A stretch of DNA of 14,154 bases from DASTQL01 sp035761805 (GTDB lineage: Bacteria > Actinomycetota > Actinomycetes > Jiangellales > Jiangellaceae): contig DASTQL010000231.1 in NCBI GenBank assembly GCA_035761805.1, forward strand, positions 1 to 14,154, written 5' to 3'. Positions 1-7,327 of the stretch are shown here, in pieces. The stretch's first letter is position 1. Every line of letters starts with the position of its first letter. The notes beneath the pieces were generated by a model. The model was given only the letters and a program-made list of their open reading frames with translations, searched no databases and was not told the DNA's origin. The translations under genes were made by a program, and so were the position numbers.

Positions 1-503
1 CCGGCGGCCGCCGCCAGCGTGTCGCCCCACGCCTCGACGTGCGGAGTCAGGGTCGGATCGACCGGCGTCCACGAGGCCCGGATCTCGATCTCGGCGGAGG
101 CCGGGTCGTCGGCCATGCCGCCGAAGCTCTCCGAGGCGACCCGGGTGACCGTGCCGCTGGGGGCCGCGTACGGCGCGTCACGATCGGCCAGCGCCTCGGT
201 CAGCCAGGCCCAGCCGACGCCGGGGAGCAACGGGTCGGAGGCCATCTCGGGCTCCAGGGACGCCCGGACGTAGACCACGACCCGGAACGTGCCGTGCCAC
301 GCTTCCTGTCCGGCCGGGTCGTGCAGCAGCACCAGGCGGCCCGAACCCACGTCGTCGTCACCGACCACCACGTCGGCGCTCAGGGCGAGCCCGTACGGCG
401 CCAGTCGCTGCGGGGCCGGGATCTCCTCGACCCGCACCTCCGGCCGCAGGCGGGCGGCACGGACGGACTCCACCGCACGGCAGAACTCCTCGCTGCGCAC
501 CAC
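1..503 (-). CDS. DUF3000 family protein (3' end cut by window edge)
   Basis: About 167 residues lie in the window and the C-terminus runs off the left edge. The reverse-strand translation has the hallmarks of the actinobacterial DUF3000 family: an N-terminal EEFCRAVESVRAARLRPEV stretch, then EEIPAPQRLAPYGLALSADV, GRLVLLHDPAGQEAWHGTFR, PEMASDPLLPGVGWAWL, and near the edge EIEIRASWTP. The family's function is unknown to me; it commonly sits divergently beside hemE, as here. Three GTG codons in a row (506, 503, 500) could start it. I chose 503 because a TACGCT hexamer ends 6 nt upstream and no Shine-Dalgarno sequence is visible, which fits a leaderless mRNA. The family identity is firm; the start is uncertain by one codon either way. 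Confidence 0.88.
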   Translation of the reverse strand, partial: MVRSEEFCRAVESVRAARLRPEVRVEEIPAPQRLAPYGLALSADVVVGDDDVGSGRLVLLHDPAGQEAWHGTFRVVVYVRASLEPEMASDPLLPGVGWAWLTEALADRDAPYAAPSGTVTRVASESFGGMADDPASAEIEIRASWTPVDPTLTPHVEAWGDTLAAAA

Positions 504-509
504 CACGCG

Positions 510-515
510 AGCGTA
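510..515 (-). promoter_or_regulatory. Putative -10 element (TACGCT) of the DUF3000 gene
   Basis: On the minus strand TACGCT fits the actinobacterial -10 pattern TANNNT and ends 6 nt before the GTG at 503. Transcription would then begin at or beside the start codon. No convincing -35 element is visible. Inferred from spacing only. Confidence 0.4.
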
Positions 516-569
516 CGTCCGCAGGCGGTAGCGGGCCGGGAGCGGCGCGCCCACCGGGCGCCCACGTGC

Positions 570-575
570 GAGGAT
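570..575 (+). promoter_or_regulatory. Possible -10 element or Shine-Dalgarno site (GAGGAT) before hemE
   Basis: GAGGAT lies 6 nt before the hemE GTG. It can be read in two ways: as a weak -10 hexamer for a leaderless transcript, matching the spacing at other starts in the window, or as a GAGG/AGGA ribosome binding site at 7-8 nt. The sequence alone does not decide. Confidence 0.3.
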
Positions 576-581
576 CGCCGG

Positions 582-1616
582 GTGGCCCGACCCCTCACGG
601 ACTCCCTGCTCCTGCGTGCCAGCCGGGGTGAGCCCGTGCCGCGCCCACCGGTGTGGTTCATGCGGCAGGCCGGGCGGTCCCTGCCGGAGTACCGGCGGCT
701 GCGCGAGGGCGTCTCCATGCTCGAGGCGTGCACCCGTACGGACACGATCGTCGAGATCACGCTCCAGCCCGTCCGACGGTACGGCGTCGACGCGGCGATC
801 TTCTTCTCCGACATCGTCGTACCGCTCAAGGCCGTCGGGGTCGACGTGGACATCAAGCCGGGGATCGGCCCGGTCGTCGCGCAGCCGGTACGGCGCCGCC
901 AGGACCTCGACGTCTTGCGCCCGCTCCAGCCGGATGACGTCCCGTACGTGATGGAGGCCGTGGCGGCGCTCGGGGGTGAGCTGGGGGAGACGCCGCTGAT
1001 CGGCTTCGCCGGGGCACCGTTCACGCTCGCCTCATACCTGGTCGAGGGCGGGCCGTCCCGGCACCTGGCGCACACCAAGGCGCTGATGCACTCCGACCCG
1101 CCCCTCTGGCACGACCTGCTGGCCCGGGTCGGAGCGATCTCGGCGGCGTTCCTGCGCACCCAGGTCCTCGCGGGGGCCTCGGCGGTCCAGTTGTTCGACT
1201 CCTGGGCGGGGACCCTGTCGGCCGCGGACTACGAGCGGTTCGTGCTCCCGCACAGCCGGGACGTGCTGGCCGCCGTGGCGGACCTGAACGCGCCACGGAT
1301 CCACTTCGGGGTGGGCACGGGGGAGTTCCTGGGGCTGATGGGCGAGGCCGGAGCCGAAGTGGTCGGCGTCGACTGGCGGGTCCCGCTCGAGGAGGCGGCC
1401 CGACGGGTCGGCCCCGGGCGCGCGCTCCAAGGCAACCTGGATCCCGCCATCCTGGCCGCCCCTCCCCGCGTCGTCGAGGAGGAGGTCCGCCGCGTCCTCA
1501 CCGGGGGCAGGGCCGCACACGGTCACGTGTTCAACCTCGGCCACGGTGTCCTGCCGTCGACGGACCCGGACACCTTGGCGCGCGTCGTCGAGCAGGTGCG
1601 GGCGACGGGGGCGTGA
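582..1616 (+). CDS. hemE: Uroporphyrinogen decarboxylase HemE
   Basis: 344 aa, the usual length for the family. HemE removes four acetate carboxyl groups from uroporphyrinogen III to give coproporphyrinogen III in the cytosol. The N-terminal signature PPVWFMRQAGRSLPEYR spans residues 22-38, with substrate-binding Arg28. FFSDIVVPL follows with Asp77; both keep the spacing of human UROD Arg37 and Asp86. Further family blocks are IGFAGAPFTLASYLVEGG and the C-terminal GHVFNLGHGVLPSTDP with its conserved His. The GTG at 582 is chosen because the family signature follows at the normal distance and GAGGAT precedes it; the frame is open further upstream but opposite the DUF3000 gene. It is the first gene of the heme block, and its TGA shares one base with the ATG of hemY. 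Confidence 0.97.
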   Translation: MARPLTDSLLLRASRGEPVPRPPVWFMRQAGRSLPEYRRLREGVSMLEACTRTDTIVEITLQPVRRYGVDAAIFFSDIVVPLKAVGVDVDIKPGIGPVVAQPVRRRQDLDVLRPLQPDDVPYVMEAVAALGGELGETPLIGFAGAPFTLASYLVEGGPSRHLAHTKALMHSDPPLWHDLLARVGAISAAFLRTQVLAGASAVQLFDSWAGTLSAADYERFVLPHSRDVLAAVADLNAPRIHFGVGTGEFLGLMGEAGAEVVGVDWRVPLEEAARRVGPGRALQGNLDPAILAAPPRVVEEEVRRVLTGGRAAHGHVFNLGHGVLPSTDPDTLARVVEQVRATGA

Positions 1617-3046
1617 TGGCCCCACCACGCCCTCGTCATGTGGTCGTGGTCGGTGGCGGCATCTCCGGCGTTGCGGCGGCCTGGTCGTTGCGTGCGGCTC
1701 TGGGGGATGCCGTCCGGCTGACCCTGCTGGAGGCCGGTCCCGCCGTCGGGGGCAAGCTTCGCGTCTCCGAACTGGCCGGTCTGCCGGTCGACGAGGGGGC
1801 GGAGTCCATGCTCTGGCGTCGGCCCGACGCGGCCGACCTCGCCCGGGCGGTGGGGCTGGGTGACGACCTGGTCCACCCGGCGACGACCGGTGCGTCCGTC
1901 TGGACTCAGGGGCGGCTCAGGCCGCTTCCCGATCGGACGGTCATGGGGGTCCCGGCGGACCTGCGCCCCCTCGTGGCCGGCGGCCTGATCTCGCCCGCCG
2001 GCGTGGCCCGGGCCGCCCTCGACACCGTTCTTCCCGGCCGGCCGCCGGAGGGTGACGTTGCAGTGGGTCATCTCGTGCGCCACCGGATGGGCGAACAGGT
2101 CGTGGATCGGTTGGTGGAACCGTTGCTCGGCGGCGTCTACGCGGGGCGCGCCGACGAGCTGTCGCTACAGGCAACGGTGCCCCAGCTCGCCCATCAGGTC
2201 GTCAGGACACGGAGCCTGCTCGTTGCCGCCCGGCGGGCCGCTCGACGACCGGCGCACGAGCCGCCGCCGCCCCTCTTCGCCGGGCTGCGCGGAGGTGTCG
2301 GGCGCCTGCCCGGCGCCGTCGCCGACGCCGCCGGCGCCGAGGTCCGGACCGGGGTGACGGTCCGCGAGGTGACGAGGGTCTCGGACGGGACGTGGCGCCT
2401 GGTGACGGGATCGGTCCCCGACCCGCAGGTGTTCGAAGCCGACGCGGTCGTGCTGGCCGTCCCGGCGACACCGGCCGGCCGCCTGCTGGCTGGTGTCGCC
2501 CCTGCGGCGGCCCACGAGCTCGCGGCCGTCGAGCACGCGAGCGTGGCCGTCGTAGCCCTGGCCGTGTCCGCAGCCGACGTCCCCTGGCCCTTGCGCGGGA
2601 CGGGCTTTCTCGTCCCGCCTTCCGAAGGGCGCCTGGTGAAGGCCGTCACCTTCTCGTCCGCGAAGTGGGGTTGGCTCGCGGATGTGGACCCCGGGCTGGT
2701 CGTCGTCCGCGCCTCCGTGGGTCGGCACGGGGAGGAGCGAGACCTCCAGCGCGAGGACGCCGACCTGGTGGCCGCGGTGCACGGGGACCTGGTCGACGCC
2801 CTCGGCCTGCGGGGCCGGCCGGTCGCAACCCGTGTGACCCGCTGGGGCGGCGGCCTTCCGCAGTACGCCGTCGGGCACCTCGACCGGGTTGCCCGCATCC
2901 GGTCCGCCGTGGCGGAGGTGCCCGGCCTGGAGGTCTGCGGAGCCGTCTACGACGGGGTCGGCATCGCGGCCTGCATCGCCACGGCACGGGCGGCCGTCAC
3001 CCGGCTGGTGCGCGACCTGGTCCCGGGTGCGACCATCGAGGCATGA
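1616..3046 (+). CDS. hemY: Coproporphyrinogen III oxidase (HemY/CgoX, protoporphyrinogen oxidase family)
   Basis: 476 aa, FAD-dependent. The N-terminal Rossmann dinucleotide-binding motif VVVVGGGISGVAAAWSL is at about residues 9-25, followed by LLEAGPAVGGKL, where the acidic residue would bind the ribose. The C-terminus has YDGVGIAACIATARAAV, the second FAD-contact block typical of HemY. In actinobacteria this enzyme is known to oxidise coproporphyrinogen III to coproporphyrin III, the step before iron insertion in the coproporphyrin-dependent pathway; many databases still call it hemG or protoporphyrinogen oxidase. The start is ATG 1616, overlapping the hemE stop by one base; a GTG at 1613 is directly adjacent in frame and adds one residue. 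Its stop overlaps hemQ in an ATGA arrangement, so translational coupling through the block is likely. Confidence 0.95.
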   Translation: MAPPRPRHVVVVGGGISGVAAAWSLRAALGDAVRLTLLEAGPAVGGKLRVSELAGLPVDEGAESMLWRRPDAADLARAVGLGDDLVHPATTGASVWTQGRLRPLPDRTVMGVPADLRPLVAGGLISPAGVARAALDTVLPGRPPEGDVAVGHLVRHRMGEQVVDRLVEPLLGGVYAGRADELSLQATVPQLAHQVVRTRSLLVAARRAARRPAHEPPPPLFAGLRGGVGRLPGAVADAAGAEVRTGVTVREVTRVSDGTWRLVTGSVPDPQVFEADAVVLAVPATPAGRLLAGVAPAAAHELAAVEHASVAVVALAVSAADVPWPLRGTGFLVPPSEGRLVKAVTFSSAKWGWLADVDPGLVVVRASVGRHGEERDLQREDADLVAAVHGDLVDALGLRGRPVATRVTRWGGGLPQYAVGHLDRVARIRSAVAEVPGLEVCGAVYDGVGIAACIATARAAVTRLVRDLVPGATIEA

Positions 3047-3750
3047 GCGAGGAGCGCCCCCGCCCGAAGGCCCGTGACATCAACCAGGCCATCCGCTACA
3101 CGATGTGGTCGGTGTTCCGCCTGCGCGAGGGCCTGGGGGACACCGCCGACCGGGCGGCGCTCACCGCGGAGGTCGACGACCTGTTCGCCCAGCTCGCGGC
3201 CAAGGATGTCGTCGTCCGTGGCACGTACGACCTCGGCGGTCTGCGCGCCGACGCCGACCTGATGGTGTGGTGGCACGCTCCCTCCGGCGACGACCTGCAG
3301 GATGCCTACCACCGCTTCCGACGCACCGCCCTCGGCGCGCGCCTCGAGCCCGTCTGGTCCCAGCTGGCGCTGCACCGTCCGGCGGAGTTCAACAAGAGCC
3401 ACGTCCCGGCCTTCCTCGCCGAAGAGGACCCGCGCGCGTACGTCTGCGTCTACCCCTTCGTCCGGTCGTACGAGTGGTACCTGCTGCCCGAGGACGAACG
3501 CCGCGACATGCTCGCCGAGCACGGCCGGATGGCCCGTGGCTTCCCGGACGTCCGGGCCAACACGGTGGCGTCGTTCGCGCTGGGCGACTACGAGTGGATG
3601 CTGGCCTTCGAGGCCGACGAGCTCCACCGCATCGTCGACCTGATGCGGCACCTGCGCAGCTCGTCCGCACGGCGGCATGTCCGCGAGGAGCTGCCGTTCT
3701 ACACCGGCCGCCGTCGCGCCATGGGCGAGCTCGTCCGGGACCTCCCCTGA
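3043..3750 (+). CDS. hemQ: Coproheme decarboxylase ChdC (HemQ, chlorite dismutase family)
   Basis: 235 aa. It converts iron-coproporphyrin III to heme b by two oxidative decarboxylations of propionates, using hydrogen peroxide; this is the last step of the coproporphyrin-dependent route. The chlorite dismutase-like ferredoxin fold shows as RYTMWSVFRL near the N-terminus, then VRGTYDLGGLRADADLMVWW, YVCVYPFVRSYEWYLLPEDER and HGRMARGFPDVRANTVASFA. By alignment to known ChdC proteins, Tyr137 in YPF is the catalytic tyrosine, His160 in AEHGR the proximal heme ligand, and His120 in NKSH the distal histidine seen in actinobacterial enzymes. All three keep the Corynebacterium spacing (118/135/158, shifted by two). 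The ATG sits inside the hemY stop (ATGA), and the TGA shares a base with the next ATG. Confidence 0.96.
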   Translation: MSEERPRPKARDINQAIRYTMWSVFRLREGLGDTADRAALTAEVDDLFAQLAAKDVVVRGTYDLGGLRADADLMVWWHAPSGDDLQDAYHRFRRTALGARLEPVWSQLALHRPAEFNKSHVPAFLAEEDPRAYVCVYPFVRSYEWYLLPEDERRDMLAEHGRMARGFPDVRANTVASFALGDYEWMLAFEADELHRIVDLMRHLRSSSARRHVREELPFYTGRRRAMGELVRDLP

Positions 3751-4157
3751 TGGGCCTCCTCGATCGCCTGCGGGGGCGACGCGAGGACGACGGCGAGGAC
3801 GACGTCCCGCCGGAGCCGCCGCTCGACGTCGACGCCCGGCGGGCCCAGCTCGACGACCTGGAGCGCGCTCTCCGCACGATCTCCCGCGCGATGGCTGCCG
3901 AGACGGCGCGGATGACCAACCCGGGGTGGCGGGGCCGGGTCGAGGACCTCCGCTTCGCCGCCAACGAGGCCGGCCGGCTCTCGAACGAGGGATTCACGCG
4001 GGCCGAGCTGCTCGACCTCGCCAACCAGGTCCGGCCGCTCTATGCGCCGTCCTTGCATCAGCCGCCCCAGGAGTACCTGCCGTACACGGACCAGCAGGCG
4101 GTCCTGCTCGCCGCCGTCGCCGCTCTGCGGACGCCGCTGCCGTCCGAGCAGGCGTGA
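3750..4157 (+). CDS. Conserved-looking hypothetical protein at the end of the heme block
   Basis: 135 aa, no family recognised. It starts with a short basic segment (MGLLDRLRGRR), then an acidic, proline-rich linker (EDDGEDDVPPEPPLDVD), then a predicted helical region at about residues 28-75 (ARRAQLDDLERALRTISRAM) with heptad-like hydrophobic spacing, and a second helical part (ELLDLANQVRPLY, DQQAVLLAAVAALR). There is no signal peptide, membrane segment, cysteine pair or heme-binding motif. Its ATG shares one base with the hemQ stop (TGATG), so it is very probably co-translated with hemQ. That suggests a role tied to heme supply, such as scaffolding or protein contact, but this rests on position alone. 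The opposing msrB gene ends only 3 bp beyond its stop. GC-rich codon use matches its neighbours. Confidence 0.8.
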   Translation: MGLLDRLRGRREDDGEDDVPPEPPLDVDARRAQLDDLERALRTISRAMAAETARMTNPGWRGRVEDLRFAANEAGRLSNEGFTRAELLDLANQVRPLYAPSLHQPPQEYLPYTDQQAVLLAAVAALRTPLPSEQA

Positions 4158-4160
4158 CGC

Positions 4161-4592
4161 TCAGCCGGCGGGGGACTCCTCCCGGCGCAGCGCCACGCCG
4201 TTGATGCAGTAGCGGAGGTCGGTGGGTGTCGCGTAGCCCTCGCCCTCGAAGACGTGGCCCAGGTGGGAGCCGCATCGGGCGCAGCGCACCTCCACCCGCT
4301 TCATCCCGAGCGAGCGGTCCTCCACGTACACCACGCGGTCCTCGGCGAGCGGCTGGTAGAAGGAGGGCCAGCCGCAGTGGGATGCGAACTTCTGCTCGCT
4401 CCGGAAGAGCTCGGCACCGCAGGCCCGGCAGGTGTAGGCGTGGCCCGGGCTGAGATCCTCGGCGTACGGGTGGGAGTAGGGCCGCTCGGTGCCGGCCTCG
4501 CGCAGCACGTGGTACTCGGCAGGGGACAGCTCGGCGCGCCACTCGTCCTCGGACTTCTGCACGGGGTAGCTGCTGGTGGTGTCGTCGCTCAT
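4161..4592 (-). CDS. msrB: Peptide-methionine (R)-S-oxide reductase MsrB
   Basis: 143 aa. It reduces the R epimer of methionine sulfoxide in oxidised proteins in the cytosol, with electrons from thioredoxin. Two zinc-binding pairs are visible, Cys55/Cys58 in YTCRACGAELF and Cys104/Cys107 in VRCARCGSHLGHVF. The catalytic cysteine is Cys129 in RYCINGVAL, and Cys73 in SHCGWPSF is the usual resolving position. The whole SelR domain is present. ATG 4592 is preferred because a TACCGT hexamer ends exactly 7 nt upstream, fitting a leaderless start. A GTG at 4598 would add two residues and has a GAGGA about 9 nt before it, so it cannot be excluded. The gene is divergent from the polymerase gene across a 49-bp spacer and convergent with the heme block. 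Confidence 0.96.
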   Translation of the reverse strand: MSDDTTSSYPVQKSEDEWRAELSPAEYHVLREAGTERPYSHPYAEDLSPGHAYTCRACGAELFRSEQKFASHCGWPSFYQPLAEDRVVYVEDRSLGMKRVEVRCARCGSHLGHVFEGEGYATPTDLRYCINGVALRREESPAG

Positions 4593-4599
4593 GCCCACG

Positions 4600-4605
4600 A
4601 CGGTA
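4600..4605 (-). promoter_or_regulatory. Putative -10 element (TACCGT) of msrB
   Basis: Minus-strand TACCGT matches TANNNT and stands 7 nt before the msrB ATG. It is one half of a compact divergent promoter pair in the 4593-4641 spacer. No clear -35 box. It supports ATG 4592 over GTG 4598. Confidence 0.5.
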
Positions 4606-4629
4606 CGTCCTCGTGTCGGCGGGGCGCGT

Positions 4630-4635
4630 TACGGT
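4630..4635 (+). promoter_or_regulatory. Putative -10 element (TACGGT) of the LigD-type polymerase gene
   Basis: TACGGT fits TANNNT and stands 6 nt before ATG 4642. No Shine-Dalgarno sequence lies in front of that ATG, so a leaderless mRNA is likely. The divergent msrB element lies 24 bp to the left. Confidence 0.5.
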
Positions 4636-4641
4636 GCGCCC

Positions 4642-5706
4642 ATGCCGACGCCAGCCGTGGAGCTCGAGGTCGACGGACGTCCGGTGCGGGTGAGCAACCC
4701 CGACCGGCCCTACTTCGCCGACGTGGGGATCACCAAGCTCGACCTGGTCGAGTACTACGTCAGCGTGGGCGAGGGGATCCTGCGTGCCCTCCGCGACAGG
4801 CCCACGACCATGGAGCGCTGGCCGACCGGCGTGCACGAGGGCGTCAAGCAGGCCACGCGCGCCGACCCGCACGGTGACGCGTTCTTCCAGAAGCGGGTGC
4901 CGAAGGGCGCGCCGGACTGGGTGCCCACCGCGCGGATCGCGTTCCCGAGCGGGCGGACCGCCGACGAGATCGCCCCCGACCACGTCGCGGTCGTCGCCTG
5001 GGCGGCCAACCTCGGCACCATCACCTTCCACCCCTGGCCGGTGCGCAGCGGCGATGTCGACCACCCCGACGAGCTGCGCCTCGACCTCGACCCCCAGCCG
5101 GGCACCGACTTCCGCGACGCGGTCGAGGCTGCCCACCTCATGCGCGAGATGCTCGACGAGCTCGGCTGGACCGGCTGGCCCAAGACCAGCGGTGGGCGCG
5201 GGGTCCACGTCTACGTCCGGATCGAGCCCCGGTGGAGCTTCACCGACGTCCGCCACGCCGCGATCGCCTTCGGCCGCGAGATGGAGCGCCGCCGGCCCGA
5301 CCTCGTGACCACCAAGTGGTGGAAGGAGGAACGCGGCGAGAAGGTCTTCCTCGACTACAACCAGAACGCCCGCGACCGCACCATCGCCTCCGCCTACTCC
5401 GTCCGTCCCAAGCCCCATGCTCCCGTGTCCACGCCCCTCCGCTGGGAGGAGCTGGCCGACGTCGCCCCGGAGGACTTCACCGTACGGTCCGTGCCGGCCC
5501 GCTTCGCCGAGGTGGGCGACCTCCACGCCGGGATCGACGACGTCGTTCACGACCTGGGCGTACTGCTGGAGTGGTACGAGCGAGACGAGCGCGACCAGGG
5601 CCTGGGCGACATGCCGTACCCACCGGACTACCCCAAGATGCCGGGCGAGCCGAAGCGCGTGCAGCCCAGCCGGGCGAGGCCGGAGGACCCCGCGGACCGG
5701 GGCTGA
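4642..5706 (+). CDS. Stand-alone LigD-type primase-polymerase (AEP superfamily)
   Basis: 354 aa covering only the polymerase domain of bacterial LigD, with no ligase or phosphoesterase module. These enzymes add ribo- or deoxyribonucleotides at DNA ends or short gaps during end joining and excision repair. The metal-binding pair is Asp148/Asp150 in LRLDLDPQPG, and the third carboxylate is Asp238 in VFLDYNQNARD. TSGGRGVHVYV (182-192) is the conserved nucleotide/phosphate-contact block. Other family blocks are FFQKRVPKGAPDWV and WAANLGTITFHPWPVR. The start is ATG 4642, because the preceding open frame overlaps the msrB promoter and a -10-like hexamer stands 6 nt before. A matching ATP-dependent ligase lies 1.9 kb away on the other strand. 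Closest described counterparts are mycobacterial PolD/Prim-PolC proteins; this link is inference. Confidence 0.93.
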   Translation: MPTPAVELEVDGRPVRVSNPDRPYFADVGITKLDLVEYYVSVGEGILRALRDRPTTMERWPTGVHEGVKQATRADPHGDAFFQKRVPKGAPDWVPTARIAFPSGRTADEIAPDHVAVVAWAANLGTITFHPWPVRSGDVDHPDELRLDLDPQPGTDFRDAVEAAHLMREMLDELGWTGWPKTSGGRGVHVYVRIEPRWSFTDVRHAAIAFGREMERRRPDLVTTKWWKEERGEKVFLDYNQNARDRTIASAYSVRPKPHAPVSTPLRWEELADVAPEDFTVRSVPARFAEVGDLHAGIDDVVHDLGVLLEWYERDERDQGLGDMPYPPDYPKMPGEPKRVQPSRARPEDPADRG

Positions 5707-5762
5707 GGTGCGGGGGACCTCCGCCCCTGCTGCTCCGACGCCCGCCCGGTCGCCCTGGCACC

Positions 5763-6548
5763 GTGGGGACCGAGACGCTCCGGCGTGCCGGGCTCGTGGT
5801 CGTGCTGGCCACCGTCGGGCTGGTGCTCTGGCCAGGCCCCGCGGTGGCGGCGGCGCCCGAGACCTCGGGGTCCGCGGGCGGCACGCCACCGGCCGACGAG
5901 GTGACGCTGGTCCTGTACCACGGCGACGGCTGCCCCCACTGCGCGGCCGAGCGGGAGTGGCTCGTCGGGTTGCAGGACCAGCACCCACGGCTCCTGGTCC
6001 GGCAGTACGAGGTGTGGCACGACGAGGCCAACCGCGCCCGTCTGGCCGAACATGCCGCCGACCTGGGTTTCGAGCCGTCCGGCGTCCCCGTGACGATCGT
6101 CGGCGGCCGTCACTGGATCGGCTTCAGCGACGCGGTGGCGACCGACGTGGAGAACACCGTGGCGGCCCTTCTCACCGGCGAGGACGTGCCGGTGGCGGCC
6201 AGAAGTCTCGACCTGCCGGTCGTCGGCCAGGTGGACCTCGCGTCGTCGTCACTGCTCGTGTCCACGCTCTTGATCGGCTTCGTGGACGGGGTGAACCCAT
6301 GCTCGCTGTGGGCGTTGTCGATGCTGCTGGCCATCGTCCTGCACGGTGGCTCGCGCGGGCGGGTGCTCGCGGTAGGCACGACGTTCCTGACCGTCACCGC
6401 AGGGATGTACGCGGCCTACGTGGTCGGCATCTACGGCGTCCTCGACCTGCTCGGTGGGCTCGACTGGATTCGGTTGGCCGTGGCGATCGTCGCGGCGCTG
6501 TTCGGCCTGGTCATGTCAAGGACTACGTCGCCTACCGGCGTGGGGTGA
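5763..6548 (+). pseudogene. Thioredoxin–DsbD/CcdA-like membrane protein, 5' part (frameshifted)
   Basis: As read this gives 261 aa. A signal peptide covers residues 1-30 (basic TETLRR, then hydrophobic AGLVVVLATVGLVLW, AVA-A cleavage). An extracytoplasmic thioredoxin-like domain at about 45-140 has the active site Cys57-Pro-His-Cys60 in DGCPHC and the cis-proline in SGVPVT. Three membrane segments follow, the first containing GFVDGVNPCSLW with Cys180, the proline-cysteine motif of DsbD/CcdA electron carriers. The likely role is passing electrons from the cytoplasm to an exported thioredoxin. At about 6512 the family-like sequence jumps to another frame, and the current frame ends in unrelated SRTTSPTGVG. 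GTG 5763 is chosen because the signal peptide follows directly; no ribosome site is clear. It is called a pseudogene because of the break, but a sequencing error would give the same picture. Confidence 0.75.
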
Positions 6549-7327
6549 GCCTGTCCATCCCCGCGTCCCGCAAGCCGTGGCTCTTCCGGCGCATGCGTGC
6601 AGCTGCCTCACCGGAGCGTGCGCTGCCGGCCGCTGTGGCGGGCACGATCCTGCTCGCCGTGGGCGTATCGCTCCTGGAGACGCCGTGCACCGCCGGCCTG
6701 CCTGTGCTGTGGACCAGCCTGCTGGCGGAGGCGGGGGTGAGCACCGGCCAGGCTGCCGGGCTGTTCGGCGCCTACATGGCCGTGTTCCTGCTCGACGAGC
6801 TCCTCGTCTTCGGGGCTGCGGTCGTCACCCTGCGCGCGGCGAAGGTGCAGGAACGGCACGGACGGGCTCTCAAGCTGGTCAGCGGTGTCGTCATGCTCGC
6901 GCTAGCGGGGACCATGCTGCTCGCTCCGCAGGCGCTGGAGTCGGTCACCGGAACCCTCGCGGTCTTCGGTGGCGCCACGCTGGTGCTGATCGTGGGGGAC
7001 CGGTGGCCTCACTCCACGGGTGGGACCTCGTCGTCGCCGTGGGCGAGCAGGTGGACGCACGGGACGTCGAGCCGCTTGCGGGCCTTGCTGGTCCAGTCGA
7101 CGTGGAGGAGCTCGGCCACGAGGTGGGGCCGGGTCAGGACGACGACCTCCCGCGAGCCACGCTCGGCGACGAGTGCGCAGAGGCGATCGAGCGGGTCCTC
7201 GACGGCGACCTCGCCGTCGGCGGAGGCTCCTGCCTCACGGAAGGCCGCGACCGAGTCGGCCACGGCGCGACGGGAGGACTCCACGACCTCCCGACGGATC
7301 CGGTCGAGGTCCTCTTCGCCGAAGTAG
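6512..7327 (+). pseudogene. Thioredoxin–DsbD/CcdA-like membrane protein, 3' part (displaced frame)
   Basis: This frame continues the previous entry with a -1 offset. It opens with HVKDYVAYRRGVSLSIP, a cytoplasmic loop typical of this family, and then has three membrane segments: one around LLAVGVSLLETPCTAGLPVLW, which carries the second proline-cysteine motif, one around AVFLLDELLVFGAAVV, and one around LVSGVVMLALAGTMLLA plus LAVFGGATLVLIVG. Family-like sequence ends near 7005, but the frame has no stop until 7325-7327, so it runs 316 bp antisense into the next gene; a stop is probably also missing or displaced. A GTG at 6545-6547 overlaps the TGA of the 5' part (GTGA), so separate coupled translation of this half is possible, but it would omit the HVKDYVAYRRG loop. 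Confidence 0.65.

Noticed and set aside
4590..4598. GTG 4598 as msrB start
   Set aside because: ATG 4592 has a -10-like TACCGT at exactly 7 nt; the GTG would lie only 1 nt after that hexamer. It remains possible if the promoter lies elsewhere, since GAGGA precedes it.
5707..5762. Terminator hairpin after the polymerase gene (GAGGT with ACCTC)
   Set aside because: The stem is only 5 bp and has no U-tract; such pairings are common by chance in this GC-rich sequence.
3994..5988. Long minus-strand open frame (664 codons) across msrB and the polymerase gene
   Set aside because: It is composed of Arg/Pro/Gly/Ala-rich sequence typical of the wrong frame in GC-rich DNA, and it overlaps two genes with clear catalytic motifs.
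6500..6550. Programmed -1 ribosomal frameshift in the thioredoxin–DsbD-like gene
   Set aside because: No slippery X-XXY-YYZ heptamer or obvious downstream stem is visible at the junction (CTG GTC ATG TCA AGG), so a simple indel is more likely.
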